Shown here piece by piece: positions 39,533-48,002 of a stretch of 64,000 bases of DNA. The notes below the pieces were generated by a model, which searched no databases, was not told the DNA's origin, and saw only the letters and a program-made list of their open reading frames with translations. A program made the translations under genes and the position numbers. Within the stretch, counting starts at the first letter, position 1, and the number at the start of each line of letters is the position of its first letter. The stretch lies in assembly GCF_019793465.1 (NCBI RefSeq), contig NZ_JAILYJ010000009.1:62001-126000 (forward strand), in the 5' to 3' direction. This stretch comes from Rhizobium croatiense. GTDB lineage: Bacteria; Pseudomonadota; Alphaproteobacteria; Rhizobiales; Rhizobiaceae.

Positions 39533-40507
39533 TTATTTTTGAGGGAAATTGCGAAACCGGTCGGTGGCGGCGACGATTGCTGCGCTCATATCAGGATTTG
39601 CGGCGGAATGGGCAGCGTACGGGAGAATCCTGAGTTCACTTTCGGGCCAAGCGCGCACCAGTTCCCAGGCGGTGACAAGTGGTGCCTCGATGTCGAACCG
39701 TCCCTGCAACAGGATGCCTGGAATACCGGCAAGCTGTGCGGCGTTCCTCAAGAGCACGCCGTCCTCCAGCCATGCACCGTTGAGGAAATAATGGGTGATG
39801 ATGCGGGCGCGTGTCAGAACGTAGAACGGGTCGGCCCAGCGGCGCGGCAGGCCGTCCGGATCGGCGAGCAGGATCGAGGCTGCCTCCCAGTCATGCCAGT
39901 CGCGCGCCGCCTTCAGACGCGTCTGCGGGTCCGGATCGTTGAGGAGACGGTGATAGGCTCCGGCCATATCCTCATCCAGCCCCTTCATGCTGGAAGGAAT
40001 CCCCTGACGGAAACGATGCCATTCTTCCGGAAAGAGCGGCGCCATGCCGCGACAGAGCCAGTCGATTTCCGAGCGCCGCGTGGTGGTGACGCCCGACAGG
40101 ACGATCGCAGCGGCTCGCTCCCGATGCGTTTCGGCATAGGCCAGCGCCAGCGTCGAGCCCCAGGAGTTGCCGAAAAGCAGCCAGCTGTCGATGTCGAGAG
40201 AGAGCCGCAGCTTCTCGATATCAGCCACGAGATGCCAGGTCGTATTCAGGGAGAGGTCGGTCGTGGGATCGGCCGCACTCGGCAGGCTTCGGCCGCAATT
40301 GCGCTGATCGAAGAGGACGATCCGATAGGCCTCCGGATCGAACTGGCGTCGGGCGTCAGTCGAACAGCCGGAGCCCGGCCCGCCGTGCAGCATCAGTGCC
40401 GGCCGCCCATTCGGATTGCCGCATGTCTCCCAATAGATCAGGTTGCCGTCGCCCGTGTCGAGCAGACCATGATCATAGGGTTCGATTTTTGGATAGAGAG
40501 CTGACAT
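39533..40507 (-). CDS. pip: Proline iminopeptidase
   Basis: A 324-residue alpha/beta hydrolase of peptidase family S33 that removes N-terminal proline. The oxyanion motif is LMLHGGPGSGCSTDARRQFD, the nucleophile is in FGNSWGSTLALAY, and the acid/His come later in GRFDIEAPL and AHSAANPDM. The DQRNCGRSLP and NTTWHLVADIEKLR blocks are specific for this family. It has no signal peptide and acts in the cytosol. ATG 40507 starts at the family N-terminus (SALYPKIEPYDHGLLD). Confidence 0.94.
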   Translation of the reverse strand: MSALYPKIEPYDHGLLDTGDGNLIYWETCGNPNGRPALMLHGGPGSGCSTDARRQFDPEAYRIVLFDQRNCGRSLPSAADPTTDLSLNTTWHLVADIEKLRLSLDIDSWLLFGNSWGSTLALAYAETHRERAAAIVLSGVTTTRRSEIDWLCRGMAPLFPEEWHRFRQGIPSSMKGLDEDMAGAYHRLLNDPDPQTRLKAARDWHDWEAASILLADPDGLPRRWADPFYVLTRARIITHYFLNGAWLEDGVLLRNAAQLAGIPGILLQGRFDIEAPLVTAWELVRAWPESELRILPYAAHSAANPDMSAAIVAATDRFRNFPQK

Positions 40508-40870
40508 CGGCGCCTCTGCGGTCGGGGAGGACCTTATCCTTTATCTCGATAACGAAGGGAAGGGCGGTGCTGTCGGGCGTAAAATCGCTACCGAATTATG
40601 CGCGACCTGCTCCCGGCTGATCGGTGTCGCAGGTTATTCCACTCATAAGCTTAGGCATCTACTGGTGGGAACAACTTGCGACAGGATTTCGCGCTTGCTT
40701 TCCCAAGCCGGATTTGTCGCCGCTTGCAGATTTGTTGCGGTCAAATCCAGGTGTTCTCGATGCGACCTGACCGGGTGAGCGCCGGCGCTGGCAGCAGCCT
40801 CGGCGGAAGTCTGGCGAAAACGCAGCCGCCGCGGAAATCCCCGGCGGGGCAGCGCGCTTCGCTACAGCTG
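40508..40870. other. Intergenic region without a gene
   Basis: 363 bases between the iminopeptidase start and the PilZ gene stop, both on the minus strand. It should carry the iminopeptidase promoter. I see no ribosome-site-backed reading frame, tRNA or repeat copy in it. Confidence 0.5.
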
Positions 40871-41485
40871 TCAGAGGAATTCCCGCAGCGTCTCGCGGGA
40901 CTGGATCGACAGGAATTCGATCGCCACACCTTCGACGAAATGGCGCACGACACGGCCGCGCATATTGCCGAGACGCACCGCCGTTCCGATGGAAGGGCGC
41001 ATCTCGACGTCGACGGCCGCGCCGGAGAGCGAAAGGTCCATGATGCGGCAGGCATATCGCGTACCGTCATCGAGCGTCAGTTCGGTCTTGACGTCGCGCG
41101 GCGTCAGACGGTCGTGGCGGCGATCTTCCGGCAGGCCGAGCTCGTGCTTGTTGGCAAGCCAGGTGAGCTGAGCGGCGAGCTTCTCGCGTTTGCGCTCGGT
41201 GGCATTGATCGACATGGTGAAGCCGCGGCCGTCGAGCGTCTGGACATAACCTTCGACGCGCCCGAGATGGTCGATATAGGCGACGACGCGTTCGTTGGCG
41301 CGCGGCCGGCCGGAGCAGGTGACGTACATATCGCCGGGCGACATGTCGATCACCATGCATTCAAACTCCTCGTAGTTTGCAAGCATCAGCCGGCCCTGCA
41401 TATTGATCGGCACGCGCTGGAAAACGCCTTGTTCAGGGCGCGGCGCAGGTCGTTGCGTCTGTGCTGGCTGGAACGAGTGCATCAA
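40871..41485 (-). CDS. Protein with two PilZ domains
   Basis: A 204-residue soluble protein with two PilZ-type domains. The first (residues about 22-100) has FQRVPINMQGRLML and IDMSPGDMYV; its c-di-GMP motif is incomplete. The second (about 120-204) has the arginines of EDRRHDRLTPR and DLSLSGAAVDVE, close to the RxxxR and (D/N)xSxxG pattern, so it may bind c-di-GMP. Such proteins regulate motility or exopolysaccharide. The gene lies next to a PAS gene on the same strand. ATG 41482 is an alternative start. Confidence 0.87.
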   Translation of the reverse strand: MMHSFQPAQTQRPAPRPEQGVFQRVPINMQGRLMLANYEEFECMVIDMSPGDMYVTCSGRPRANERVVAYIDHLGRVEGYVQTLDGRGFTMSINATERKREKLAAQLTWLANKHELGLPEDRRHDRLTPRDVKTELTLDDGTRYACRIMDLSLSGAAVDVEMRPSIGTAVRLGNMRGRVVRHFVEGVAIEFLSIQSRETLREFL

Positions 41486-41606
41486 AAGGCTTCTTCATGA
41501 AAATCTCAGAGGCCAATCTTTACCTCCAATCCATTAACAGAAGGTTGTCTCGGCGCCCGCCGACATAGCCAAAAACGAGTATGGCCGCTGTCCTGAAACG
41601 AGACGC

Positions 41607-42221
41607 TCAGCGCGCCTCGACACTCAGCAGCTGCGACACCACGCGGCGCATGGCCTGGCCGAAACCGATGCTTTTTCCCGCGACGATCTCGTTGATCGGG
41701 CGCAGTTCGGCCGGCGCGACCTTGCTGAACTTTTCGGGCAGCAGACGGCTGCGGTCGAGCGCCAGCAATTCGAGCGGCACGATCTCCAGCCAGCTTGCGG
41801 CCGCCACCGGCGCGATCGCGCCGAGCACCCGGTCGCAAGCGCCGTGCGACGAGCGCAGCGGCATCATGATGATCTCGAAGGATGCCTGGTGCCCGACGGT
41901 GCTGTAGCCGGTGGCATTGAACAGGGCCGGCATGGCGTGGTCCATGACACCCATCGCGGTGCGTTCGATATCCGCGTGCTGGCCATGCGCCCAGAGCGAT
42001 GAGAAACGTTCGCCGCGCAGATCCCGCCCAAAGAGATCGCAGATGCGGGTGCCGGCGAGCCGGAAAACGATGTCTCCGTCCCCGCGCGCCTCGAGGATGA
42101 AGAGACTTTGCAGTAGATGGGGTACGGCGGACGGTTCGACCTGGGATTTCAGCGGCGCATCGGCTGCGCCGCGGATACGGTTCCAATAGTCAAAAATTTC
42201 GATGGTCGTTTGCACACGCAT
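41607..42221 (-). CDS. PAS-domain protein (PAS_5 family)
   Basis: A 204-residue protein built around one PAS domain of the PAS_5 type: PHLLQSLFILEARGDGD, then VFRLAGTRICDLFGRDLRG and ERFSSLW, and later HQASFEIIMMPLRSSHG. There is no output domain, so it may sense a ligand or partner and act through protein contact. The family is common in Rhizobiales. It is upstream of the double-PilZ gene on the same strand (gap about 120 bases), which suggests linked signalling, but this is inference. ATG 42221 matches the family start better than 42251. Confidence 0.82.
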   Translation of the reverse strand: MRVQTTIEIFDYWNRIRGAADAPLKSQVEPSAVPHLLQSLFILEARGDGDIVFRLAGTRICDLFGRDLRGERFSSLWAHGQHADIERTAMGVMDHAMPALFNATGYSTVGHQASFEIIMMPLRSSHGACDRVLGAIAPVAAASWLEIVPLELLALDRSRLLPEKFSKVAPAELRPINEIVAGKSIGFGQAMRRVVSQLLSVEAR

Positions 42222-42364
42222 TTCACACCAACCTGTCCCATTCCGGAGCATTTGCGGGCACTCATTGCCCGTACAGCTTCTACCTTGCGGATTTCATGCC
42301 AAATCCCGGCCGTTAAGGTTAAGAAATGGTTTCGGTTGAGGCGTGACGCCTGTCGTGACACTGT

Positions 42365-42467
42365 CGCGCCATCACTTCGAATTTCGAGTTCTGCACAACC
42401 TGCCCGGGCCGAGATCTTTCCTCAGGGTTCCCGGTACGCCGTCCGACCTTCGGGCGGCTTTTTTTTT
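42365..42467 (+). ncRNA. Candidate small RNA or attenuator leader
   Basis: A plus-strand transcript ending at the strong intrinsic terminator 42438-42467 is implied, because no plus-strand gene precedes it. The 5' end is a guess from a possible -35/-10 around TTGAGG and ACACTG. The body includes CTTCGAATTTCGAG and CCCGGG/CCCGG segments that can fold. It could be a free sRNA or a leader that controls rhomboid expression. Confidence 0.4.
42438..42467 (+). terminator. Intrinsic terminator upstream of rhomboid
   Basis: GCCGTCCG (42438-42445) pairs with CGGGCGGC (42451-42458, one T-G wobble) around ACCTT, and nine T follow. It ends 45 bases before the rhomboid ATG, so it cannot terminate rhomboid and must serve an RNA starting upstream. 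Confidence 0.88.
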
Positions 42468-42512
42468 GACCATCGCTCCTGTATGGCTGGGGCCACAACG
42501 AGGCGAACACAG

Positions 42513-43301
42513 ATGAATGAGCAGACGGGCGAGCCGCAGAAGGCGCCCGAATCTTCCGAGGTCGAGCCGCCGGCGCGGTCCCCGCGCGTACCGGTCTTCA
42601 ACCTTCCACCGGCGCTGTTCTTCAGCCTTTGCCTGCTGATCGTCATCTATGCGGCGCAGGCGCTCGTGCTGTCCGACGATGCTGTCAGCTGGCTGCTCTT
42701 CACCTTTGGCTTCGTTCCCGCACGCTACGTGATTCCGCTGTCGCAGCAGGGTTTCGAGCTGTTCTGGACGCCGGTCACCTATTCGCTGTTGCACGGCAGC
42801 GTCCAGCATATCGTCTTCAACGCCTTCTGGCTGATGGCCTTCGGCGCGCCGGTCGTGCGTCGCATCGGGACGCTGCGATTCGTGTTCTTCTGGCTGTTTT
42901 CCGCCGCCGCTTCCGCCGCTCTGCACGCGGTTCTCAACTGGGGAGACGTGTCGCTGCTGATCGGCGCCTCCGGCGTCATTTCCGGGCTGATGGGAGCCGC
43001 CTGCCGATTCGCCTTTCCCGCTGAGCGACGTCCGATGCTGGCGGCGCATCTCAATGCGCGGCTTTCCATCGTCGAGGCGCTGAAGAGCCGGACCGTCGTC
43101 ATCTTCACGCTGCTCTGGCTGGTCGGCAACGCCTTGATCGCCGTCGGCATCCCGCTCGTCGGCGACAGCGATCAAGAGATTGCCTGGGACGCGCATATCG
43201 GAGGCTTCGTCTTCGGCTTCTTTCTGTTTTCGCTGTTCGACCGGGCACCGCCGACGACTGAGGAACCAACCGCAGCGGAGAAGGATGTGTTGCAATCCTG
43301 A
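42513..43301 (+). CDS. Rhomboid-family intramembrane serine protease
   Basis: A 262-residue inner-membrane protein with about six helices. The catalytic serine is in LIGASGVISGLMG (Ser153), the catalytic histidine in AWDAHIGGFVFGF (His228), and an oxyanion-side block SLLHGSVQHIVFNAFW is present, so it should be active. The N-terminal about 30 residues are soluble and Pro/Glu-rich. The substrate is unknown. The frame opens far upstream, but ATG 42513 follows GAGGCG and matches the domain boundary. A strong terminator lies 45 bases before it. Confidence 0.92.
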   Translation: MNEQTGEPQKAPESSEVEPPARSPRVPVFNLPPALFFSLCLLIVIYAAQALVLSDDAVSWLLFTFGFVPARYVIPLSQQGFELFWTPVTYSLLHGSVQHIVFNAFWLMAFGAPVVRRIGTLRFVFFWLFSAAASAALHAVLNWGDVSLLIGASGVISGLMGAACRFAFPAERRPMLAAHLNARLSIVEALKSRTVVIFTLLWLVGNALIAVGIPLVGDSDQEIAWDAHIGGFVFGFFLFSLFDRAPPTTEEPTAAEKDVLQS

Positions 43302-43396
43302 GCGGGGCAGTGCACCATCGAACGATCCGTGATTGGGGGGAGAAACCGCCGCGGATAGCTGTGACAAGCGTTGCAGGTTCGACATAGGAGGTTCGA

Positions 43397-43831
43397 ATGA
43401 CCAGTTCAGTCAAAGCAATCCTCGACCTGAAGGGCAGGGACGTCATTACCGCCGGGGCGAACACCACCGTAGCGGAAGCGGCCGCCATCCTCAGCAAAAA
43501 GAAGATCGGCGCCATTGTTGTCGTCGGCATGGAGAATCGCATTTCGGGCATGTTCACCGAGCGCGATCTCGTGCATGCCATCGCCAAACGCGGCAAGGAG
43601 GGCCTCGACCAGCCGCTCTCCCAGGTCATGACATCAAAGGTCTATCGCTGCCATGAGGAGACGACCGTCAACGAGCTGATGGAGTTGATGACCAGCCGCC
43701 GCTTCCGCCACGTTCCGGTGGAAAGCAACGGCAAGCTTGCCGGCATCATCTCGATCGGCGACGTGGTCAAATCGCGTATCGCCGAGGTCGAGCGCGAAGC
43801 CGAGGATATCAAGGCTTATATCGCCGGCTGA
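43397..43831 (+). CDS. Two-CBS-domain protein
   Basis: A 144-residue soluble protein made of a CBS pair: TTVAEAAAILSKKKIGAIVV plus RISGMFTERDLVHAI, then TTVNELMELMTSRRFRHVPV plus KLAGIISIGDVVKSRI. CBS pairs bind adenosyl compounds such as AMP or ATP and act as energy or ion sensors. No catalytic domain is attached, so it probably regulates a partner. The AGGAGG Shine-Dalgarno 6 bases before the ATG is strong. The rhomboid gene ends 96 bases upstream. Confidence 0.9.
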   Translation: MTSSVKAILDLKGRDVITAGANTTVAEAAAILSKKKIGAIVVVGMENRISGMFTERDLVHAIAKRGKEGLDQPLSQVMTSKVYRCHEETTVNELMELMTSRRFRHVPVESNGKLAGIISIGDVVKSRIAEVEREAEDIKAYIAG

Positions 43832-43891
43832 GGTTCGCCCATTCGTTCCAACGATGCCGTCGTCCCATCGCGCTGTCGCAGGGACGACGCC

Positions 43892-44854
43892 TTATGGTGC
43901 GCTGGCGTAGACTTCCTGCATGCGCTTGATCTCGGGAAGCCGGGCTCTCGCTTCCTCGTAGCCGCGCTCGATCGCCTCGCCGGCGCGGTGGAATTCTGAA
44001 AGGCCGATATAGCTGAGGCGCGGCTGCAGCGAAATGTCGGGCGGATCGCCGGCAAGGCGGGCGCGGGCAATCCTGTCCTGGATAATGTTGAAAGCTTGGA
44101 CCATCACGCCGGTCATGCCGAGGCGGGCATAGGGCGCCTCTTCCTGTTTCTGCACTTCCTGCGGCGAAAGGCTGGCATTGTGCCGGACGACGGCCGAGCG
44201 GCCGTAGAGATCGTAATTGAGATTGACCGCGACGACCAGCGGCTGCTCATAGGCGCGGCAGACCGAGACGGGAACCGGATTGACCAGCGCGCCATCGACC
44301 AGCGTGCGGTGATTGCTGCGCACCGGCTCGAAGATGCCGGGCAGGGCATAGGAGGCGCGCAGCGCCGTGATCAGCGAACCGTTGGCGATCCAGACCTCAT
44401 GGCCGGTATTGACCTCGGCCGCGACCGCGACGAAAGGCCGGTCCAGATCCTCGACGTTCAGGCCTTCGAGATGCTCCTGCATGCGCTTGGTCAGCCGCAT
44501 ACCGCCGAACAGGCCGCTGCCGCCGATGGTCAGATCGAGTAGGCTTGCGATCCGGCGCATGGTCAGCGAGCGTGCGAAGGTTTCGAGTTCGTCGAGTTTG
44601 CCGGCAAGATAGCAGCCGCCGACCAGGGCGCCAATCGACGTGCCGGCAATCATGCCGATTTCGACCGCGGCTTCGTCAAGGGCGCGCAATACGCCGATAT
44701 GGGCCCAGCCGCGGGCCGCGCCGCCGCCAAGCGCGAGCGCGATCTTGATTTTCTTGGCAGGCGCAGGGGCGGGAATCGTCTCGAGGATCGTCGACATGCC
44801 GGAACCGGAACCTTCGCCTTCAGCGCTTTGACGATGCAGACTCCAGTTCAGCAT
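43892..44854 (-). CDS. Patatin-like phospholipase (RssA-like)
   Basis: A 320-residue lipolytic enzyme. It has the oxyanion loop IALALGGGAARGWAHIG, the nucleophile elbow GTSIG (Ser about 73) and the Asp of the catalytic dyad in LVDGALVNPVPV. The spacing and sequence resemble bacterial RssA/YchK patatins. The protein has no signal peptide, so it probably acts in the cytosol or at the membrane. The start ATG 44854 has GGGAGGGGAGAG upstream; longer in-frame starts add residues without similarity. It is convergent with the CBS gene. Confidence 0.9.
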   Translation of the reverse strand: MLNWSLHRQSAEGEGSGSGMSTILETIPAPAPAKKIKIALALGGGAARGWAHIGVLRALDEAAVEIGMIAGTSIGALVGGCYLAGKLDELETFARSLTMRRIASLLDLTIGGSGLFGGMRLTKRMQEHLEGLNVEDLDRPFVAVAAEVNTGHEVWIANGSLITALRASYALPGIFEPVRSNHRTLVDGALVNPVPVSVCRAYEQPLVVAVNLNYDLYGRSAVVRHNASLSPQEVQKQEEAPYARLGMTGVMVQAFNIIQDRIARARLAGDPPDISLQPRLSYIGLSEFHRAGEAIERGYEEARARLPEIKRMQEVYASAP

Positions 44855-44970
44855 TGCGCTCTCCCCTCCCAGCAGAACACGTGTGGTGCGATAGTGTGCC
44901 CGATCAATTGCCAAATGGTATATAGAAGCAGTTTCTGGCACAATAAGGGGCAAATGCCGGGAAGTTCGAC

Positions 44971-45423
44971 CTATTTTCCGTAGATGTCCTGCGGATCGAA
45001 ATGACGCTCGTCGTCGACGATATCGAGCATCGGTTTTCCCTGGCGAAGCGTGACCGTGCGATAGAAGCAGGAACGGCGGCCGGTGTGACAGGTGGCGTCA
45101 TGGCCGGCGACCTCGACCTTCAGCCAGATGGCGTCCTGATCGCAATCGGTGCGAATTTCCTTCACCGTCTGAAGGTTGCCCGAGGTCTCGCCCTTCTTCC
45201 AGATCTTACCGCGCGAGCGGCTGAAATAATGGGCCGTCCCCGTCTGGATGGTCAGCGCCAGCGCCTGGGCGTTCATGTGCGCCACCATCAGCAGTTCGCC
45301 GTCGCCGGCGTCTGTCACGATCGCGGTGATCAGGCCGCGGTCGTCGAAACGCGGCGTGAAATCGCCGGCGTCTTCCAAGGCCGACTTGTCCTCGGATGGT
45401 TGATTGAAGATCAGGTGACTCAT
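44971..45423 (-). CDS. hisI: Phosphoribosyl-AMP cyclohydrolase
   Basis: HisI opens the adenine ring of phosphoribosyl-AMP in histidine synthesis. The 150-residue protein has [33 protein letters not shown], the metal-binding DCDQDAIW and the zinc cysteines in [11 protein letters not shown]. It is the stand-alone form, without a HisE domain. It lies 25 bases after folE on the same strand, so folE-hisI are likely cotranscribed; both enzymes use zinc and both cut purine-type rings. Confidence 0.95.
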   Translation of the reverse strand: MSHLIFNQPSEDKSALEDAGDFTPRFDDRGLITAIVTDAGDGELLMVAHMNAQALALTIQTGTAHYFSRSRGKIWKKGETSGNLQTVKEIRTDCDQDAIWLKVEVAGHDATCHTGRRSCFYRTVTLRQGKPMLDIVDDERHFDPQDIYGK

Positions 45424-45448
45424 CGCGGCCCTCCTGCGGGAGCCGGTA

Positions 45449-46063
45449 TCAGCGGCTCCGCACCATGCTCATGAAACGGGCCTGATCGGCCGGTTCCGTC
45501 TTGAAGGTTCCCGTAAACGTCGTCGTCAACGTGGTCGAACCCTGCTTCTGTACGCCGCGCATCGCCATGCACATATGTTCGGCCTCAATCATCACGGCAA
45601 CACCGCGCGGCTGCAGCGTATCGTCGATGGCGCGGGCAATCTGGGCGGTCATGGTTTCCTGCGTCTGCAGGCGGCGGCCATAAATCTCGACGACACGGGC
45701 AATCTTCGACAGGCCGAGCACGCGTCCATCCGGCATATAGGCGACATGGGCCTTGCCGATGATCGGGACCATGTGGTGTTCGCAATGCGAGTAGAAGGGA
45801 ATGTCCTTGACGAGGACCATGTCGTCGTAGCCTGCGACCTCTTCGAAGGTCCGGCCGAGCACGTCCTCCGGCGCCATGTCGTAACCGGCGAAAAGCTCGC
45901 GATAGGCCTTGGCGACACGGGCGGGCGTCTCGATGAGGCCTTCGCGCGTCGGATCGTCACCGGCCCAGCGCAGCAGAACGCGCACGGCTTCCTCCGCCTC
46001 CTGCTGGGAGGGGCGGTCCGAGTCGCGGTTCGGCTGCGGAAAGTTCTTTACGATGGCGTCCAT
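45449..46063 (-). CDS. folE: GTP cyclohydrolase I
   Basis: FolE converts GTP to dihydroneopterin triphosphate, the first step of tetrahydrofolate synthesis. It has 204 residues. The zinc ligands are in [11 protein letters not shown] and the catalytic region in [20 protein letters not shown]; the C-terminal [16 protein letters not shown] contains the other zinc cysteine. The ATG 46063 is preceded by AGGAGACCATTG; the longer frame to 46114 lacks similarity. Folate ties it loosely to GcvT, which uses tetrahydrofolate. Confidence 0.96.
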   Translation of the reverse strand: MDAIVKNFPQPNRDSDRPSQQEAEEAVRVLLRWAGDDPTREGLIETPARVAKAYRELFAGYDMAPEDVLGRTFEEVAGYDDMVLVKDIPFYSHCEHHMVPIIGKAHVAYMPDGRVLGLSKIARVVEIYGRRLQTQETMTAQIARAIDDTLQPRGVAVMIEAEHMCMAMRGVQKQGSTTLTTTFTGTFKTEPADQARFMSMVRSR

Positions 46064-46371
46064 GATCAATGGTCTCCTGGTCCGCAGCGCGGACCCATCT
46101 GTCGGAATTGCCACTGGTCAGTCCCATGCGGGAATTCATGCACCTTTGGCAGGCTCCGGGGCTTTCAGGGCAATTCAACGCCCGTCCGGCACGGTTTCCC
46201 AATCAAACTTACACAAGGCCATTGCATTTTCATGGCCTTCGAACGACATACATATAGGAAGACGGCCATGGTATGTAAGTATCCTCAGGCGACACGGTGT
46301 GTTTTTTGTTTCAATAACAATAACAGCGCCATTAAGGCCGATCCGCAGCGATTTTGGAGCGGAAACCCAGC
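46064..46371. other. Divergent intergenic region folE / NifU-like
   Basis: 308 bases between divergent starts. It has an AT-rich middle and an 8-bp inverted repeat AAGGCCAT/ATGGCCTT (46215-46222, 46232-46239), then ACATAC...GTATGT. These may be operator sites. I cannot assign the promoters and see no gene. Confidence 0.45.
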
Positions 46372-46818
46372 ATGGATGACATCTACAACAGCAAAATCCT
46401 CGAATTCGCCGGCAATATTCCGTTGACCGGCACGCTGGCGGACGCCGATGCGACCGCCCAGGCACACTCCAAGCTATGCGGTTCCAAGGTGCGGATATGG
46501 CTGAAGATGGACGGCGAAGTCGTGACCGCTTTTTCGCATGACGTGAAGGCCTGCGCACTCGGCCAGGCATCGTCCTCGATCATGGCCCGTCATGTCGTCG
46601 GCGCCACATCGGGCGAATTGCGGCAGGCGCGTCTCGACATGCTCGCCATGTTGAAGGCGGATGGGGCTGGGCCTACCGGACGGTTCGAAGACATGCGCTA
46701 CCTGCTGCCCGTGCGGGACTACAAGGCCCGACATGCTTCGACGATGCTGACCTTCGATGCGGTCGTCGATGCGATCGGACAGATCGAGGCGAAACGGACG
46801 GAAGTGATCGAGGCGTAA
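46372..46818 (+). CDS. NifU/IscU-like Fe-S scaffold protein, divergent
   Basis: A 148-residue protein of the IscU/SufU fold. It keeps two of the three cluster cysteines, Cys36 (SKLCGSKV) and Cys61 (VKACALGQASSS). The third cysteine position appears as Ala122 in KARHASTMLTFDAV, and the residue after CG is Ser38 where IscU has Asp. A canonical three-Cys cluster site is therefore missing. It might carry a cluster with other ligands, or regulate SUF. GGAGCGG lies 10 bases before the ATG at 46372. The SUF operon of this window lies about 42 kb away. Confidence 0.85.
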   Translation: MDDIYNSKILEFAGNIPLTGTLADADATAQAHSKLCGSKVRIWLKMDGEVVTAFSHDVKACALGQASSSIMARHVVGATSGELRQARLDMLAMLKADGAGPTGRFEDMRYLLPVRDYKARHASTMLTFDAVVDAIGQIEAKRTEVIEA

Positions 46819-46823
46819 CCGAG

Positions 46824-47228
46824 ATGTGCGAGTTCTGCGTCCGGCAGGCTGACGATGAGGGCGATGGCGGCGCGGCCGGATCGAGCCAGCCGCGCGAAAG
46901 GCCTGCGCGCTATTCCCGCAATTATACCGGCCCGTTCCGCAAAACCCCCGATCGCCTGCTCGGCATGGGGCTGATCCGCCTCTATCAGCTGACGCTTTCC
47001 GGCTTTGTCGGCAACTCCTGCCGCCATATCCCGACCTGCTCCGAATACGGCTATGAGTCGATCGCCCGGCACGGATTATGGGCCGGCGGCTGGATGACGC
47101 TGTTTCGCGTCAGCCGCTGCGGTCCGGGCGGCACCAGCGGCCTCGACCCGGTGCCCGAGGCGCTCGGCGACGGCTTCCGCTGGTGGAGCCCTTGGCAGTA
47201 TCTCTCCCTTGGACGCAAAAGAGGGTGA
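46824..47228 (+). CDS. yidD: Membrane protein insertion efficiency factor YidD
   Basis: A 134-residue YidD-family protein (DUF37). The family core RLYQLTLSGFVGNSCRHIPT, then CSEYGYESIARHG, and CGPGGTSGLDPVP is clear; the three conserved cysteines are present. YidD acts at the inner face of the membrane near YidC and helps insertion. An N-terminal extension of about 35 residues is charged and specific to this group. It starts 5 bases after the NifU-like stop, so they are very likely cotranscribed, a pairing also seen in other Rhizobiales. Confidence 0.93.
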   Translation: MCEFCVRQADDEGDGGAAGSSQPRERPARYSRNYTGPFRKTPDRLLGMGLIRLYQLTLSGFVGNSCRHIPTCSEYGYESIARHGLWAGGWMTLFRVSRCGPGGTSGLDPVPEALGDGFRWWSPWQYLSLGRKRG

Positions 47229-47354
47229 ACGCCATGGCGATACCAGGCGAATATGCGTGCGTGGCGGAGAGCCGGCAGCGACGACGGGTGAGGTGCGGTC
47301 ACCATTCGGTGACCGTGGTTTCTCACCTGGAATAACGGAGGATTCCTGGCGGCC

Positions 47355-47882
47355 ATGAGCACCTTCATTGCCCTCCTGCACAGCATCGTCCTGACGCCGG
47401 ACCGCCGGGTGATCATGGAAGACCTGCGCGCGCTTGCCAAAGAGCTTGGCTATCGCGAGCCGCGCACGCTGGTTTCGACCGGCAATCTCGTTTTCGAGGC
47501 CGACGAAATGCGCCCGCATGAACTCGAGGTCGCGCTGGAAGAGGGCTTCGAAGAGAAGTTCGGCAAACATGTCGATATCATCGTGCGCAGCGACTGCACC
47601 TGGATGGCGCTTTGCAGTACCAATCCGTTCAGGGACGGCAGCGGCGACCAGGTGATCGTCCGGGTGATGCGCCTGCCGGTCGACCCGAAGAAGGTCGAGG
47701 CTTTGAAGCCGCTGATGACGGAAGGCCAGCGCATCGCCATCGTCGGCGGCGACCTCTGGATCGATTTCGCCGGCAAGCCGAGCCAATCCAAGCTGCTTTC
47801 GGCACTGACGACCAAGCGGATAGGCATCGGCACGATGCGCAACTGGAACACGGTCTGCGGTCTCGCGCAAATGATCATGTAG
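47355..47882 (+). CDS. DUF1697 family protein
   Basis: A 175-residue cytosolic protein of the DUF1697 family, unknown function. The family start TFIALLHSIVLTPDRRV, the GYREPRTLVSTGNLVFEA block and the C-terminal MRNWNTVCGLAQMI are typical. GGAGG lies about 15 bases before the ATG, a little far. It follows yidD after about 126 bases on the same strand. I cannot say what it does. Confidence 0.85.
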   Translation: MSTFIALLHSIVLTPDRRVIMEDLRALAKELGYREPRTLVSTGNLVFEADEMRPHELEVALEEGFEEKFGKHVDIIVRSDCTWMALCSTNPFRDGSGDQVIVRVMRLPVDPKKVEALKPLMTEGQRIAIVGGDLWIDFAGKPSQSKLLSALTTKRIGIGTMRNWNTVCGLAQMIM

Positions 47883-48002
47883 GCCGCTCCTTCTTTACTC
47901 CCGAGGGAAATCTGAGTATCAGGCGGCAGCGCATCCAAGGACGGAGGCGCTGTCGTTGCAACCACCCGCATTCGTTGGCGGGACTGGACAAGGAGAATTT
48001 CA

